63,985 bases of DNA from Bacteroidales bacterium (GCA_024709145.1 JANJXG010000118.1:1-63985); one strand, 5' to 3'. Numbered from the stretch's first letter, positions 33,878 to 44,517 are shown. The notes: generated by a model not told the origin, from the sequence alone. Numbers and translations: made by a program.

Positions 33878-34303
33878 TCAGGACAGATATTTGTCGATGG
33901 CTTTTTGAAAGGTACCTTTGGGTTTGACACCGGTGAATCGCTCGACTGCTTTGCCGTCTTTGAAAAGAATGAGCGTTGGAATCGACCGGATCCCATGCTT
34001 TGCAGCAGCTTGTTGGTTTTCGTCAACGTTGATTTTACCCACCTTCAGCTTGCCGTGATTTTCGTCGGCCAGCTGACTGACGATTGGCGCAACCATCTTG
34101 CAGGGGCCACACCAGGGAGCCCAGAAATCGACCAGGACGAGTCCTTTGGCAATGTTTTTCGAAAAATTCTGGTCGGTTAAAATGATCAGGTGTTCACTGT
34201 CCTTTTCAGGGCTGTGATTTTTCATGAGCATAAAGCGGCGGTAGGCATTGAATGCGAAAAGAAGAAGCAGCAAGCCTGCGATAATGATAATTGCTGTTGA
34301 CAT
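33878..34303 (-). CDS. Membrane-anchored thioredoxin
   Basis: 141 residues. One N-terminal helix (about residues 4-20: IIIIAGLLLLLFAFNAYRR) anchors a full thioredoxin domain. The active site is WAPWCGPCKM and the cis-Pro loop is IRSIPTLILF. The C-terminal helix is standard. The Arg-rich stretch after the helix implies a cytoplasmic thioredoxin domain, but the topology is not certain. It reduces protein disulfides. Probably transcribed apart from the deaminase gene 76 bp upstream. Confidence 0.92.
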   Translation of the reverse strand: MSTAIIIIAGLLLLLFAFNAYRRFMLMKNHSPEKDSEHLIILTDQNFSKNIAKGLVLVDFWAPWCGPCKMVAPIVSQLADENHGKLKVGKINVDENQQAAAKHGIRSIPTLILFKDGKAVERFTGVKPKGTFQKAIDKYLS

Positions 34304-34379
34304 GATTTGGAGTTAATGTGGTGATTTGAGGTTCAGGATACTAATTTTAACGACGGTTAATCGCTTTTTTTTGAAAGAG

Positions 34380-34883
34380 TTACTGCTGCCCGTCATACTG
34401 TTGCACTTCATCATGAAAGAAGGTAAGGCTGAGGCCTGCTTCAGCAAACATTGCTTCTGATTCGACGCCGGCATGGTATTTTCTTTCGCAAACCACCCTG
34501 GTGATACCACAATTGATGATAAGCATGGCGCAGGTCCGGCAAGGAGTCATCCTGCAGTAGAGGGTACTGCCTTCGAGGGCGATGCCTCTTCGGGCAGCTT
34601 GTGTAATGGCATTTTGCTCGGCATGAACGGTACGGACACAGTGTTGAGTGACCTTGCCGTCCTCGTGAATTACCTTTTTAAAAAGGTGTCCGACATCGTC
34701 ACAATGTGCCAATCCGCGGGGCGAACCCACATAACCGGTCACAAGAATTTGTTTGTCCTTCACAATGACGCATCCACTTCTTCCTCTGTCGCAGGTGGCG
34801 CGGCTGGCCACGGTATCAGCCAGTCGAAGAAAGTATTCGTCCCAGCTGGGGCGCAGGTGTTGAATCGGGTTTTCAGTTGTCAT
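34380..34883 (-). CDS. Deoxycytidylate (dCMP) deaminase-like protein, ComEB type
   Basis: 167 residues. Zinc deaminase motif HAEQNAI (His ligand and catalytic Glu) and PCRTCAM (two Cys ligands), preceded by the dCMP-deaminase-type SRATCDRGRSGCVIVKD and YVGSPRGLAHCDDVGH. It deaminates dCMP to dUMP to feed thymidylate synthesis; some members are multifunctional. The C-terminus stops soon after the domain. One base separates it from the upstream kinase gene, so the two form an operon of nucleotide metabolism. Confidence 0.92.
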   Translation of the reverse strand: MTTENPIQHLRPSWDEYFLRLADTVASRATCDRGRSGCVIVKDKQILVTGYVGSPRGLAHCDDVGHLFKKVIHEDGKVTQHCVRTVHAEQNAITQAARRGIALEGSTLYCRMTPCRTCAMLIINCGITRVVCERKYHAGVESEAMFAEAGLSLTFFHDEVQQYDGQQ

Positions 34884-34884
34884 T

Positions 34885-35463
34885 TCAGTTCAGGGTTTGA
34901 AGGATGAGGTCGATTTGTTGATGCAGGTTTTCCAGACTGCCATCGTTGTACAACACAAAGTCAGCCTGCCTGATGCAGGCAGAAAGGTTTTGATGGTTGG
35001 GATCAGTTGCATGCATCTCGCGTTGTTCATTGGCCATAAAAGTTTCAAAATCAACAGCATCTGTTTCCGACTTTCGTTGCCTGATGCGCTGATAGCGAAG
35101 TTCGGCTTTGGCATCAACGGCCAGGAGAATGAAGTTTCCTTTTTGACGGAGTGAGCTTATTTCTCCGGGAGTCCGTATGCTTTCAATGATGCAGTCTTTT
35201 CCCGCCAGAATGGCTTGTTCGTAAAGTTGATCGGTGATAAAACCGGGTGAGTGCCTGGAGCGTAAATCATTGGCGACAGAGGTCATGCTGTCGCGATTAA
35301 CAGGGAGACCCCGGCGCTTGATTTCATCAACCAGGTAGCTGCGTACACTAAAATGGAGGTATGCTTTTTCGTTCACAAGGTAGTCGACGATGGTTCCTTT
35401 GCCGGCACCAAGTGTCCCGGTGATTCCGATGATCCTTAAGTTATGTCTGGCTGTTGTGTCCAT
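34885..35463 (-). CDS. P-loop NMP/dephospho-CoA kinase-like protein
   Basis: 192 residues. RIIGITGTLGAGKGTIVDYL is a Walker A loop of the adenylate/dephospho-CoA kinase class, with FSVRSYLVDEIKRRG following and a lid-like Arg-rich segment LRYQRIRQRKSETDA. A C-terminal FVLYNDGSLENL matches the closing strand of dephospho-CoA kinases. The substrate base cannot be read; because it is coupled to a dCMP deaminase, a nucleotide kinase is a fair guess. Gene order with its neighbour is conserved-looking but unverified. Confidence 0.75.
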   Translation of the reverse strand: MDTTARHNLRIIGITGTLGAGKGTIVDYLVNEKAYLHFSVRSYLVDEIKRRGLPVNRDSMTSVANDLRSRHSPGFITDQLYEQAILAGKDCIIESIRTPGEISSLRQKGNFILLAVDAKAELRYQRIRQRKSETDAVDFETFMANEQREMHATDPNHQNLSACIRQADFVLYNDGSLENLHQQIDLILQTLN

Positions 35464-35477
35464 TCAGATTTCCATTA

Positions 35478-36071
35478 TCAGGATTGACTTTCCCTAAGAA
35501 TTTCTTCGATCCATTTTCCGGTTGGGACGGGCTGCCATTGTGCTAACAAATCCAGCAGATTTTCGGTGTCTTCAGCCACAATCAGGTTGTCGCGATGCTC
35601 CCTGCGGATGAAACCTTCGTTGACGCCGTGATCGAAAAACCTAAGCAAGGCATCGAAATAACCTCCTGTATTTAGAAGTCCGAGTGGCTTGTCGGTGATA
35701 CGCAACTGATTAAAAGTGAGCACCTCCGAAAGTTCGTCCAGGGTTCCGTAACCGCCCGGCAGGGCAATAAAGGCGTCAGAAATACTGATCATCATTTCTT
35801 TGCGTTGAGCCATCGTATCAACCTCAAACATTTCGGTTATGCCTGTATGGGCGATTTCGCGGCTGATGAGATGATGAGGCATTACACCTGTGACGCGGCC
35901 ATTGTTTTGGAGCACCGTATCAGCAATTATTTTCATCAATCCCACGTTGGAACCTCCATAAACCAATCCAATACCCTTCATAGCCAATAACTTACCAAGA
36001 TCACCGGCTGCCTTCCTGTAATGGAGTCCGGTGCCCATACTCGAACCACAGAAAACACAAATTTGTTGCAT
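35478..36071 (-). CDS. LOG-family protein (cytokinin riboside 5'-monophosphate phosphoribohydrolase type)
   Basis: 197 residues. ICVFCGSSMGTGLHYRKAA and the catalytic PGGYGTLDELSEVL (PGGxGTxxE) define the TIGR00730/LOG family. Bacterial members cleave nucleoside 5'-monophosphates to base and ribose 5-phosphate, a nucleotide salvage or housekeeping role. The neighbours, also on the minus strand, are nucleotide enzymes. A TAATTTTG -7 box (36085-36092) lies upstream. Confidence 0.9.
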   Translation of the reverse strand: MQQICVFCGSSMGTGLHYRKAAGDLGKLLAMKGIGLVYGGSNVGLMKIIADTVLQNNGRVTGVMPHHLISREIAHTGITEMFEVDTMAQRKEMMISISDAFIALPGGYGTLDELSEVLTFNQLRITDKPLGLLNTGGYFDALLRFFDHGVNEGFIRREHRDNLIVAEDTENLLDLLAQWQPVPTGKWIEEILRESQS

Positions 36072-36384
36072 GAAGCTTTTTTGGCAAAATTAGGGATTTT
36101 GGCGATTCGCCGGCTAACTCTTAATACGATTGAAATACCCAGCCCAGAAAGCAGCCGGTAAGCTATGATCATTGTTCAGGTGGTTTTTGCCTGAGGTTCA
36201 ACGGTTTTTGTAATGTTTTTTTTGTAGCTTACGACTAATTAGATTATGCTGAAAACCTTATGTTGAGCTTGGCAGCTCCCGGTTTTGAAGTCAATTCCTG
36301 AAAATGACCTGAGGCTTTTTTGTTCCCTGTGGAATAATTGTACTTTTACGCAATCAAAATCGTTATACAGGAAAAAGCACGCAG
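36072..36384. other. Intergenic region between LOG and kinase genes
   Basis: This 313-bp gap holds the -7 box TAATTTTG of the minus-strand LOG gene (36085-36092, 13 nt from the ATG) and, before the plus-strand kinase, a weak TACTTTTA (about 36340). No gene, hairpin with a T run or repeat was seen. Confidence 0.5.
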
Positions 36385-37893
36385 GTGAATATCTATAGCC
36401 GCAAAAAACGCTGGAAAATTGTGTTGGCCACCATCGCACTGATCATCATCAGTGCCTCGATTTATTACACCAACAAACTGGTGAGTGAGTTTGCCAACGA
36501 GGAGCGAAATCAGGTACGTACCTGGGCCGATGCTGTTGAGAGGCGTGCCAGCCTGATGCGTTATCAGGAGAAGTTTTTTCTGGCTCTTCGCAAGCAGGAA
36601 CGCGAAAGGGTTGAATTGCTTGCCAAAACTTACCAAAAGGTATTGTATGGATCGCTGGAAGATGAGTTTACTTTTTACCTCGAAATCATCAGCAACAACA
36701 CAAGCATTCCTGTTATCATCGTTGATGCTCAGGGCAACATACTTGAAAGGCAAAATCTTGATCCGCGCTTCAGCAATCAGCAGCGATTCGAAGGTGAGCT
36801 GAAGGAATCGTTTGCTGCCTACAGCCCTATCCCTATCAGCGATACCAGGCAATTACTTTACTATCGTGAATCGATCATTTTCAGTGAGTTGAAAAGGGTT
36901 CTCGACGACCTTGTGAGCTCATTTCTTACCGATGTCGCCTCCAATGCCTCCAGTGTGCCCGTTATCATCACCGACAGTACCGGCACGAATGTGTTGCAAT
37001 ATGGCAATCTTGATGTACCTGTTCAGGATGAACCCGGATTCTGGCAGACCCAGATCGACCTGATGCGCTCGGAGAACCAACCCATCGAAATCACCTTTCT
37101 CGACCACGGAAAAACCTATATTTTTTATAAAAGCTCCCCATTGCTGCTCAAGATGCAGTTTTTTCCCCTGCTGCAAATTCTGATTATCGCGCTGTTTCTG
37201 ATGATTGCTTACCTGCTTTTCAGCTATGCACGGAAAGCTGAACAGAATCAGGTGTGGGCTGGCATGGCCAAAGAAACAGCCCATCAGATAGGCACACCAC
37301 TCTCGAGTCTCATTGCCTGGATTGAACTGCTTAAAATGGAAGACAGCAATTTTGCCGGTATCGCTGAAATGGAAAAGGATGTAGCCCGGCTGGAGACCAT
37401 CACAGAACGGTTTTCAAAAATCGGATCAACACCGGTGCTTGAACAAACCGATCTGATACGTTTGCTCGAAGAAACACTGGCCTACCTTCGGCCCAGAACT
37501 TCCAAAAAAATCCTTTACAGTCTTCATGTGCAAACAGGCCAGCACATCATCCTTCCATTGAACGAAGCCCTCTTTCAGTGGGTAATCGAAAACTTGTGTA
37601 AAAATGCCATCGATGCCATGAATGGACAAGGACGCATCGACATCACTGTAAAAACAGAAGAGAAGTATGTGTTAATCGATGTCGCCGATACAGGCAAAGG
37701 CATCCCCAAATCAGCCATCAAAGCAGTGTTTCAGCCAGGATATACAAGTAAAAAACGCGGCTGGGGCCTTGGTCTGACACTGGCAAAACGAATCATAGCC
37801 GATTATCATAAAGGCAAAATTTTTGTGAAAAGCTCTATTCAGGGCGAAGGTACCACTTTTCGCATCGTGATGGGTTATCAGCGTCAGGCTTGA
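36385..37893 (+). CDS. Sensor histidine kinase with extracytoplasmic domain
   Basis: 502 residues, GTG start. TM1 (about residues 11-29), an extracytoplasmic region to about 255, and TM2 (about 257-280) flank the sensor, which is not a recognised domain but repeats a pair of phrases: VPVIIVDAQGNILERQNLD and VPVIITDSTGTNVLQYGNLD. Two PAS/Cache-like halves are suggested. The kinase has KETAHQIGTPLSSLIAW with acceptor His300 and the ATPase has NLCKNAIDAM, DTGKGIPK and GWGLGLTLAKRI. There is no receiver nearby. Followed 89 bp later by icmF with its own promoter box. Confidence 0.88.
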   Translation: MNIYSRKKRWKIVLATIALIIISASIYYTNKLVSEFANEERNQVRTWADAVERRASLMRYQEKFFLALRKQERERVELLAKTYQKVLYGSLEDEFTFYLEIISNNTSIPVIIVDAQGNILERQNLDPRFSNQQRFEGELKESFAAYSPIPISDTRQLLYYRESIIFSELKRVLDDLVSSFLTDVASNASSVPVIITDSTGTNVLQYGNLDVPVQDEPGFWQTQIDLMRSENQPIEITFLDHGKTYIFYKSSPLLLKMQFFPLLQILIIALFLMIAYLLFSYARKAEQNQVWAGMAKETAHQIGTPLSSLIAWIELLKMEDSNFAGIAEMEKDVARLETITERFSKIGSTPVLEQTDLIRLLEETLAYLRPRTSKKILYSLHVQTGQHIILPLNEALFQWVIENLCKNAIDAMNGQGRIDITVKTEEKYVLIDVADTGKGIPKSAIKAVFQPGYTSKKRGWGLGLTLAKRIIADYHKGKIFVKSSIQGEGTTFRIVMGYQRQA

Positions 37894-37954
37894 TTTCCGG
37901 CATTTTCCTCTTCCTGCATAGGGCAGGACATTAAAACATATCCAACTACTTTTA

Positions 37955-37962
37955 TATATTTG
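37955..37962 (+). promoter_or_regulatory. -7 box (TATATTTG) of icmF
   Basis: Exact TAnnTTTG match. It covers the possible GTG start at 37962, so translation should begin at the ATG at 37983. Confidence 0.55.
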
Positions 37963-37982
37963 TGGCTGATAAAAAATCTGTT

Positions 37983-40900
37983 ATGTTACCACCATCAGCT
38001 GAAGCCTACAAGCCTGTTTATCACATCCGCATTGTCACGGCAGCCAGCCTCTTCGACGGGCACGATGCTGCCATCAACGTAATGCGCCGGATCATTCAGG
38101 CCAGCGGGGCCGAAGTTATCCATCTCGGACACAACCGCTCTGTACACGAAATTGTCAATACTGCCATGCAGGAAGATGTGCAGGCCATTGCCATCACCTC
38201 TTATCAGGGCGGACACCTGGAATATTTCAAATATATGTACGATTTGCTTCAGGAGGCAGGCTGTGGTCACATCCGTATTTTTGGCGGAGGTGGCGGTGTT
38301 ATTCTTCCGGAAGAGATTGAAGAGCTGCATCGTTATGGAATCTGCAGGATCTATTCACCCGACGACGGGCGCGCTATGGGTTTGCAGGGGATGATCAACG
38401 ATTTGCTCAGCCAGTCGGATTTCCCAACCGGGAAGGATGTCCCAACCGATCTTGAAGCATTGCGAAAACGAGATGCAAGGGTCATAGGCCGCCTCATCTC
38501 AGCTGCCGAAAACTACCCGGAGGGCGTAAAGGATTTTATCGCCAGCGAAATGGCGAGGCTCAGCCACCGCTCACCTGTTTTGGGCATCACAGGAACAGGC
38601 GGGGCTGGAAAATCGAGCCTGGTAGATGAGATCGTCAGGCGTTTTACCCACGATCAACCAGGCCTCCATCTTGGCATAATCTCCGTTGATCCTTCCAAAC
38701 GCCGGACCGGTGGTGCTTTGCTGGGCGATAGAATCCGGATGAACGCCATCGACAACCCACGCGTTTATATGCGCTCACTCGCTACCAGACAATCCAACCT
38801 GGCGATGTCGAAATATGTTCGCGATGCCGAGTCAATCCTGCAACTGGCAGGTTTTGACCTCATCATCCTTGAAACTTCAGGCATCGGGCAAAGCGATACC
38901 GAGATTATCGATCACAGCGACGTCTCGCTTTATGTGATGACACCCGAGTATGGCGCTGCCACACAACTGGAGAAAATCGACATGCTCGATTTTGCCGACC
39001 TCATTGCCTTGAATAAGTTTGATAAAAGGGGTGCTGCTGACGCCCTGCGTGACGTAAAAAAACAATACCAGCGCAATCATAAACGCTTTGATGAAGACCC
39101 TGATTCGATGCCTGTTTTTGGTACGATTGCCTCTCAGTTCAATGATCCCGGTGTGAATGCCCTTTATCTTGCCCTTCTGACAAAAATTAACCAACGTACA
39201 GGTGCCCGTTTCGTGACTTCGATGGAACATCCCGAAGAAATGTCGGAGAAGATTTTTATCATCCCACCGAAAAGAACCCGGTATTTGAGCGAAATTGCCG
39301 AGACAGTCAGGGGATATAACAGCTGGGCCGAAAAGCAAGCTGAAAAAGCACATCGGCTGCAGTCGCTGAAAGAAACTGCCGCCCTTCTGCAGATAGAAAA
39401 GAACAAGGGTGATTCTGTATTGTCTGATTTGATCCAGCGCGAAGAACGGCAACTTGACCCTTATGTGGCTGATTTGCTTCAGGGATGGGATGAAAAAAAG
39501 CGGCAATATGCCGGACCATGGTATATTTTTAAGGTCCGTGACAAAGAAATAAAGGTTGCAACACACACCGAAACACTTTCTCATCTGATGATTCCAAGGG
39601 TTGCCCTGCCGGGCTACCGTTCCTGGGGCGAAATAATCCGGTGGTCGTTGCTGGAAAATGTTCCGGGTGCTTTTCCTTTTGCTGCCGGTGTATTTCCTTT
39701 TAAGCGCGAAGAAGAAGACCCAACCCGTATGTTTGCCGGCGAAGGCGGGCCCGAACGTACCAACAGAAGGTTTCATTACGTTTCGCGCGGACTTCCGGCC
39801 AAAAGACTTTCAACTGCCTTTGATTCAGTCACCTTATACGGTGAAGACCCCGATCGGCGTCCTGATATTTATGGAAAAATCGGCAATGCAGGCGTCTCCA
39901 TCGCCTGCCTCGACGATGCCAAAAAACTCTATTCAGGGTTTAACCTGGCCGATCCAAAAACATCGGTCAGCATGACCATTAACGGCCCGGCACCTACACT
40001 TGTGGGCTATTTCATGAACGCCGCGATCGATCAGCAATGCGAAATCTACATAAGGGAGCATGGTCTGGTGAAAGAAACTGAAGCCATCATTGATGAAATA
40101 TATCGGCAGAAAGGCTTGCCAAAACCAACCTATCAGGGTTCTTTACCCGAAGGAAATGATGGTCTCGGGCTACTGCTGCTGGGTGTGACAGGCGACATGG
40201 TTTTGCCTGCCGAAGTGTATCAAAACATCAAGGCCGCAACCCTCTGCAGGGTGCGCGGAACCGTGCAGGCCGATATCCTGAAAGAAGATCAGGCACAGAA
40301 TACCTGTATTTTTTCAACCGACTTTTCACTCAAACTCATGGGTGATGTGCAGGAATTTTTTATTGATAACAATGTGCAGAATTTCTATTCTGTTTCCATT
40401 TCAGGCTATCACATTGCTGAGGCCGGAGCCAACCCGATCAGCCAGCTCGCCTTTACCCTCGCCAATGGATTTACTTATGTTGAGTATTACCTTTCGCGTG
40501 GTATGCTGATCGATGATTTTGCTCCAAACCTCTCGTTTTTCTTTTCTAATGGCATCGATCCTGAGTTCTCGGTCATTGGCCGTGTGGCAAGAATTATCTG
40601 GGCAAAAGCGATGCGCAACAAATATGGAGCAAACGAACGTTCACAGAAACTTAAATACCACATCCAGACCTCCGGGAGGTCATTGCACGCGCAGGAAATC
40701 GATTTTAACGATATCCGGACTACGTTACAGGCACTCTACGCTATTTACGATAACTGTAACTCATTGCATACCAATGCCTACGATGAAGCAATCACCACTC
40801 CGACTGAAGAAAGTGTACGACGCGCCATGGCCATTCAAATGATCATCAACCATGAGCTGGGTTTGGCAAAAAACCAAAATCCCCTGCAGGGTTCATTTAT

Positions 40901-41354
40901 CATCGAAGAGCTTACAGCATTGGTAGAGGAAGCTGTGATGGCTGAGTTCGACCGCATCACGGAGCGTGGAGGAGTGCTTGGGGCTATGGAAACCATGTAT
41001 CAGCGAAGCAAAATTCAGGAAGAGTCGTTGCATTACGAAACCTTGAAGCACACCGGTGCCTTACCTATCATGGGTGTAAACACTTTTCTTTCGAGCAAAG
41101 GTTCTCCGACTGTGACACCCGGAGAGGTGATCAGAGCCACAGCAGAAGAAAAAGTATATCAGATTGAAATGCTCAACCGACTGCACCAAAGCTGGGAAAA
41201 AGAAACAAACCTGCAACTGGCTCAGCTCAGAAAAGCTGCTTTAAACAACCAAAATGTGTTTGAACAACTGATGGAAACGACCAAGGTGGCTTCACTGGGG
41301 CAAATAACCCGATTGCTTTTCGAGGTGGGAGGACAATACCGCAGAAATATGTAA
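37983..41354 (+). CDS. icmF: Fused isobutyryl-CoA mutase IcmF (B12-dependent acyl-CoA mutase with GTPase chaperone)
   Basis: 1123 residues in the IcmF order. B12-binding domain first (about 15-135: [13 protein letters not shown] with the cobalamin His, then GGGGGVI); MeaB-like GTPase second (about 185-400: [15 protein letters not shown] and NKFDKRG); linker; and acyl-CoA mutase barrel (about 560-1110). Active-site residues favour isobutyryl over methylmalonyl-CoA: Phe597 (TNRRFHYVS) in place of the mutase Tyr and Gln772 (AQNTCIFS) in place of Arg. It interconverts isobutyryl- and butyryl-CoA, with its own chaperone for cofactor repair; some IcmF prefer pivalyl- or isovaleryl-CoA. Alone on its transcript. 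Confidence 0.93.
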   Translation: MLPPSAEAYKPVYHIRIVTAASLFDGHDAAINVMRRIIQASGAEVIHLGHNRSVHEIVNTAMQEDVQAIAITSYQGGHLEYFKYMYDLLQEAGCGHIRIFGGGGGVILPEEIEELHRYGICRIYSPDDGRAMGLQGMINDLLSQSDFPTGKDVPTDLEALRKRDARVIGRLISAAENYPEGVKDFIASEMARLSHRSPVLGITGTGGAGKSSLVDEIVRRFTHDQPGLHLGIISVDPSKRRTGGALLGDRIRMNAIDNPRVYMRSLATRQSNLAMSKYVRDAESILQLAGFDLIILETSGIGQSDTEIIDHSDVSLYVMTPEYGAATQLEKIDMLDFADLIALNKFDKRGAADALRDVKKQYQRNHKRFDEDPDSMPVFGTIASQFNDPGVNALYLALLTKINQRTGARFVTSMEHPEEMSEKIFIIPPKRTRYLSEIAETVRGYNSWAEKQAEKAHRLQSLKETAALLQIEKNKGDSVLSDLIQREERQLDPYVADLLQGWDEKKRQYAGPWYIFKVRDKEIKVATHTETLSHLMIPRVALPGYRSWGEIIRWSLLENVPGAFPFAAGVFPFKREEEDPTRMFAGEGGPERTNRRFHYVSRGLPAKRLSTAFDSVTLYGEDPDRRPDIYGKIGNAGVSIACLDDAKKLYSGFNLADPKTSVSMTINGPAPTLVGYFMNAAIDQQCEIYIREHGLVKETEAIIDEIYRQKGLPKPTYQGSLPEGNDGLGLLLLGVTGDMVLPAEVYQNIKAATLCRVRGTVQADILKEDQAQNTCIFSTDFSLKLMGDVQEFFIDNNVQNFYSVSISGYHIAEAGANPISQLAFTLANGFTYVEYYLSRGMLIDDFAPNLSFFFSNGIDPEFSVIGRVARIIWAKAMRNKYGANERSQKLKYHIQTSGRSLHAQEIDFNDIRTTLQALYAIYDNCNSLHTNAYDEAITTPTEESVRRAMAIQMIINHELGLAKNQNPLQGSFIIEELTALVEEAVMAEFDRITERGGVLGAMETMYQRSKIQEESLHYETLKHTGALPIMGVNTFLSSKGSPTVTPGEVIRATAEEKVYQIEMLNRLHQSWEKETNLQLAQLRKAALNNQNVFEQLMETTKVASLGQITRLLFEVGGQYRRNM

Positions 41355-41569
41355 AAAGTTGCAGAAATAAGATTCGTTTTTTGCAATTATCGACTGAAAG
41401 TGCATAAATATCAAACTATTTAGATTCATTCCAGATTAATTTGGCTATTATTGCGGTTTGTTTTTTCGGGGCAGGCCGCATAAGTTTTTTGTTGTATAAT
41501 ATTCAGCAGCCTGCAGGATAAAAAAAATTGAAAGAACAGGACACAGAATACAAATTTCAAACTACACAC

Positions 41570-44500
41570 ATGAAGCAATTTACATTCATCCTGGCATTTA
41601 TAATGACAGGTTTGATGGCATTTTCGCAGGAAGAAGGACCTGTGAAAGCCAGTTCGAGCGGCAATTTGCCGGCTCCGGTTAAGGTGGCAAGCATTGCCCG
41701 CCAAATTTCTGAAGGTACTTTTATCGGCGTTGACGCAGATGAACCTGCCCGCCTTGGTCAGCCGAAGCGCAGTGGTGCCAACATGACCGTGCCTGGCAAA
41801 GGATTACCTCTTGGAAACGATGCCCTGGTGGCAAATCAGCAAAATGCCCAGCGCAGGCAGGGCAGGGAACCTTTATTGGTTTTTGATGCCAACACTTCTT
41901 CTTACACTCCTTCTGATCCAACAGGTGCTGTGGGCCCGAATCATTTTATCGGAGCATGGAACAGCGGCTTCAGAATCTTTGACAAGCAGGGAAACCCCCT
42001 CACACCCACCGCTTCACTTTCGACCCTTTTTCCGGGTAACAATCTTGGTGACCCGATCGTACTTTACGATGTTCAGGCCGACAGGTTCATCATTACTGAG
42101 TTTGACCAAAGTCCCAACGGATTCAATGTGGCAATTTGTCAGGGATCAGACCCTGTGAACGATGGTTGGTATGTGTACACAACCGGATTTACTACAGGAC
42201 AGTTTCCTGATTATCCCAAATTCAGCATTTGGTCGGATGGTTATTATGTAACATCCAATATCTCGACCAACAACCGTCTTTTTGTGATTGAGCGCGACTC
42301 AGCGCTGGTTGGAACCACGGCCCGTTTTGTAGCTTTCCCACTCACAGGTATCCGCACATCAGGCTTTTATAGCCCACAGGCTTTCAATGTGACCAATGGC
42401 GACTTACCCCCGGCCGGCAATGCCAGCATCGTATACATGCAGGATGACGCCTGGAGCGGCGTTTCGACCGACCACCTGAAAATATGGACAGCCAATGTGA
42501 ACTGGCAGACACCGGCGCAATCAACCCTTTCGGAACCGCAGGTGATAGAAACAACGCCTTTTATCTCCGTCTTTGATGGTGGTTCTTTCTCTAATCGTCC
42601 CCAGCCCTCTGGCCCCGACCAGGATGTGTTGCAGGCCACTATCATGAATCAGGCACAATACCGTCGTTTCCCGGGTTATAACAGCGCCATCTTTAATTTC
42701 GTGGTTGATACCGACGGCTCCAACGGTGAATTGGCCGGAATCAGGTGGTATGAACTCCGTCAAACCGCAGACGGAGAACCCTGGCAGATTTATCAGGAAG
42801 GAACTTATGTGTCTCCTTATGGAAACAAAGACGCTTTTTCGGGTAGTATGGCCATGGACGGTCAGGGTAATATCGGCATGGGATACACAACCGTAAGCAG
42901 CACTGAAAAAATTGCAATTTATTACACCGGCCGCTTCGCTTCGGATCCTCCCGGACAGATGACCATCGACGAAACACTGATTGCACAGGGTCTAAACAAC
43001 AATCCCTCAAACCGTCTGGCCGACTATGTTCACCTCACTCTCGACCCCGCTAACGACAAAACCTTCTGGCACATAGCCGAATATTTCAAAAGTGGCAGGA
43101 AAGATGTTGTTGGCGTCTTTCAGATAGCTTCTGATAACAATCACGACGTTGGGATGACCGCCATCAATGCACCCAACGACGGGATGCTTTCTAATGAAGA
43201 AACGGTGTCAGTTACCCTGTTCAATTACGGAGCCGAGGGTCAGCGTGATATACCGGTCTATTTCAGGGTTGACGGCGGTGAGGCAGTGCAGGAAATTTTT
43301 GCTGATACCCTTCCGCCTGCTGCAACGGCTGAATATACTTTTACTGCCAAAGCTGCCATGGGCACCATTGGCCAAACCTATAGTCTCACCGTTGGTACAG
43401 CCCTCGAAAATGATGAGGGAACTTTCAACGACAGCATTGTGAAATTGGTTACTTACCTCAACACCAGTGACCTTGGTGTAGTTGGAATCAGTTCTCCGGT
43501 CTCAGGTATTGGTGTATCGCAGGATGAAGCAGTGACAGTGAATATCAGTAACTTCGGAACGGCAGAAATGACAAATTTCACAGCTGGTTATTTGTTTGAG
43601 GACAACCTGATTACCGAAACTGTGCCCGGACCTGTCTCAACCGGACAAACGATTGCCTTTACTTTCCAGCAAACGGTTAGTTTTCCTCAGTTGGGCAATT
43701 ATCAGTTAAAGGCGTTTACCCAGGTGGGCGATGATGCCAACACAGCCAATGATACTACTATGGTTGAAATTGTGAAATCAAACTGTCAGCCGGGTGCCGA
43801 CTGCTCCTATGGCGATGGATTAACACTGTTCAGGTTTAACAACATCAATAATCCAAGTAGCTGTAGCGAAGGTGGTTACGGAGATTATACCGATCAGGTT
43901 GCCGTCATCGAACAAAGTGAAACCTATGAGCTCGAAGTTGCCACAGGTTATGGCGATCAATATGTTAGGGTTTGGATTGACTACAATGACAATTTTGTTT
44001 TCGAAACCAACGAGCTCATCGTTGACAACATCGTGTTGGGCGATAACCAGGGAGCAGGCAATTATTCCCAGGTGCTCAGCATCAGCATTCCCGATACTGT
44101 TGCCTTGGGCGAGCACCTTCTGAGGGCCAAGACTTCATGGAATGAGGCAGTGCCCGATGATGCCTGCGAGGTGTCAGAATATGGCGAGACTGAAGATTAC
44201 AAAGTGAATATAGGTATCTACACCAGTCAGGCCAGTCGCTTGCTGAGCGAAGCGAACCTTGAGGTTCGGAGCCTTGGCCAGAACCGTTTTGAAGTGAGTT
44301 TGCAAAGCGATGCCCTGAATGAAACACTGGTGCTGAGTCTGCACAACATCCTGGGACAGAAATTGATCGAAAACAGGATCAGCAAGGAAAACGGACGCTA
44401 CACCTATCCGCTCGACTTAAGCTATGCCGAACCCGGTGTTTATGTGCTTCGCCTTGGAACCTATACCTATGGCAAAGTTCAAAAAATCAGGGTAAACTAA
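41570..44500 (+). CDS. Large secreted T9SS cargo protein with GEVED and CARDB-like domains
   Basis: 976 residues. Signal peptide (cut near AFSQ-EE). About residues 85-520 read as a beta-propeller-like domain of unknown family (TPSDPTGAVGPNHFIGAWNS, LDPANDKTFWHIAEYF). Two CARDB-like repeats follow (about 535-730). A GEVED domain, VWIDYNDNFVFETNELI then EYGETEDYKV, covers about 745-880. The last 80 residues are a type A T9SS sorting domain: LHNILGQKLIENRI and PGVYVLRLG, ending with the basic VQKIRVN. It would cross the outer membrane through the type IX system and be attached or released. Function unknown; adhesion or binding of glycans is possible. Confidence 0.82.
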   Translation: MKQFTFILAFIMTGLMAFSQEEGPVKASSSGNLPAPVKVASIARQISEGTFIGVDADEPARLGQPKRSGANMTVPGKGLPLGNDALVANQQNAQRRQGREPLLVFDANTSSYTPSDPTGAVGPNHFIGAWNSGFRIFDKQGNPLTPTASLSTLFPGNNLGDPIVLYDVQADRFIITEFDQSPNGFNVAICQGSDPVNDGWYVYTTGFTTGQFPDYPKFSIWSDGYYVTSNISTNNRLFVIERDSALVGTTARFVAFPLTGIRTSGFYSPQAFNVTNGDLPPAGNASIVYMQDDAWSGVSTDHLKIWTANVNWQTPAQSTLSEPQVIETTPFISVFDGGSFSNRPQPSGPDQDVLQATIMNQAQYRRFPGYNSAIFNFVVDTDGSNGELAGIRWYELRQTADGEPWQIYQEGTYVSPYGNKDAFSGSMAMDGQGNIGMGYTTVSSTEKIAIYYTGRFASDPPGQMTIDETLIAQGLNNNPSNRLADYVHLTLDPANDKTFWHIAEYFKSGRKDVVGVFQIASDNNHDVGMTAINAPNDGMLSNEETVSVTLFNYGAEGQRDIPVYFRVDGGEAVQEIFADTLPPAATAEYTFTAKAAMGTIGQTYSLTVGTALENDEGTFNDSIVKLVTYLNTSDLGVVGISSPVSGIGVSQDEAVTVNISNFGTAEMTNFTAGYLFEDNLITETVPGPVSTGQTIAFTFQQTVSFPQLGNYQLKAFTQVGDDANTANDTTMVEIVKSNCQPGADCSYGDGLTLFRFNNINNPSSCSEGGYGDYTDQVAVIEQSETYELEVATGYGDQYVRVWIDYNDNFVFETNELIVDNIVLGDNQGAGNYSQVLSISIPDTVALGEHLLRAKTSWNEAVPDDACEVSEYGETEDYKVNIGIYTSQASRLLSEANLEVRSLGQNRFEVSLQSDALNETLVLSLHNILGQKLIENRISKENGRYTYPLDLSYAEPGVYVLRLGTYTYGKVQKIRVN

Positions 44501-44517
44501 GACATTAAATTCAACAC

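Noticed and set aside
37962-37982. GTG start for IcmF
   Set aside because: The GTG overlaps the last base of the TATATTTG -7 box, so it should not be in the mRNA.
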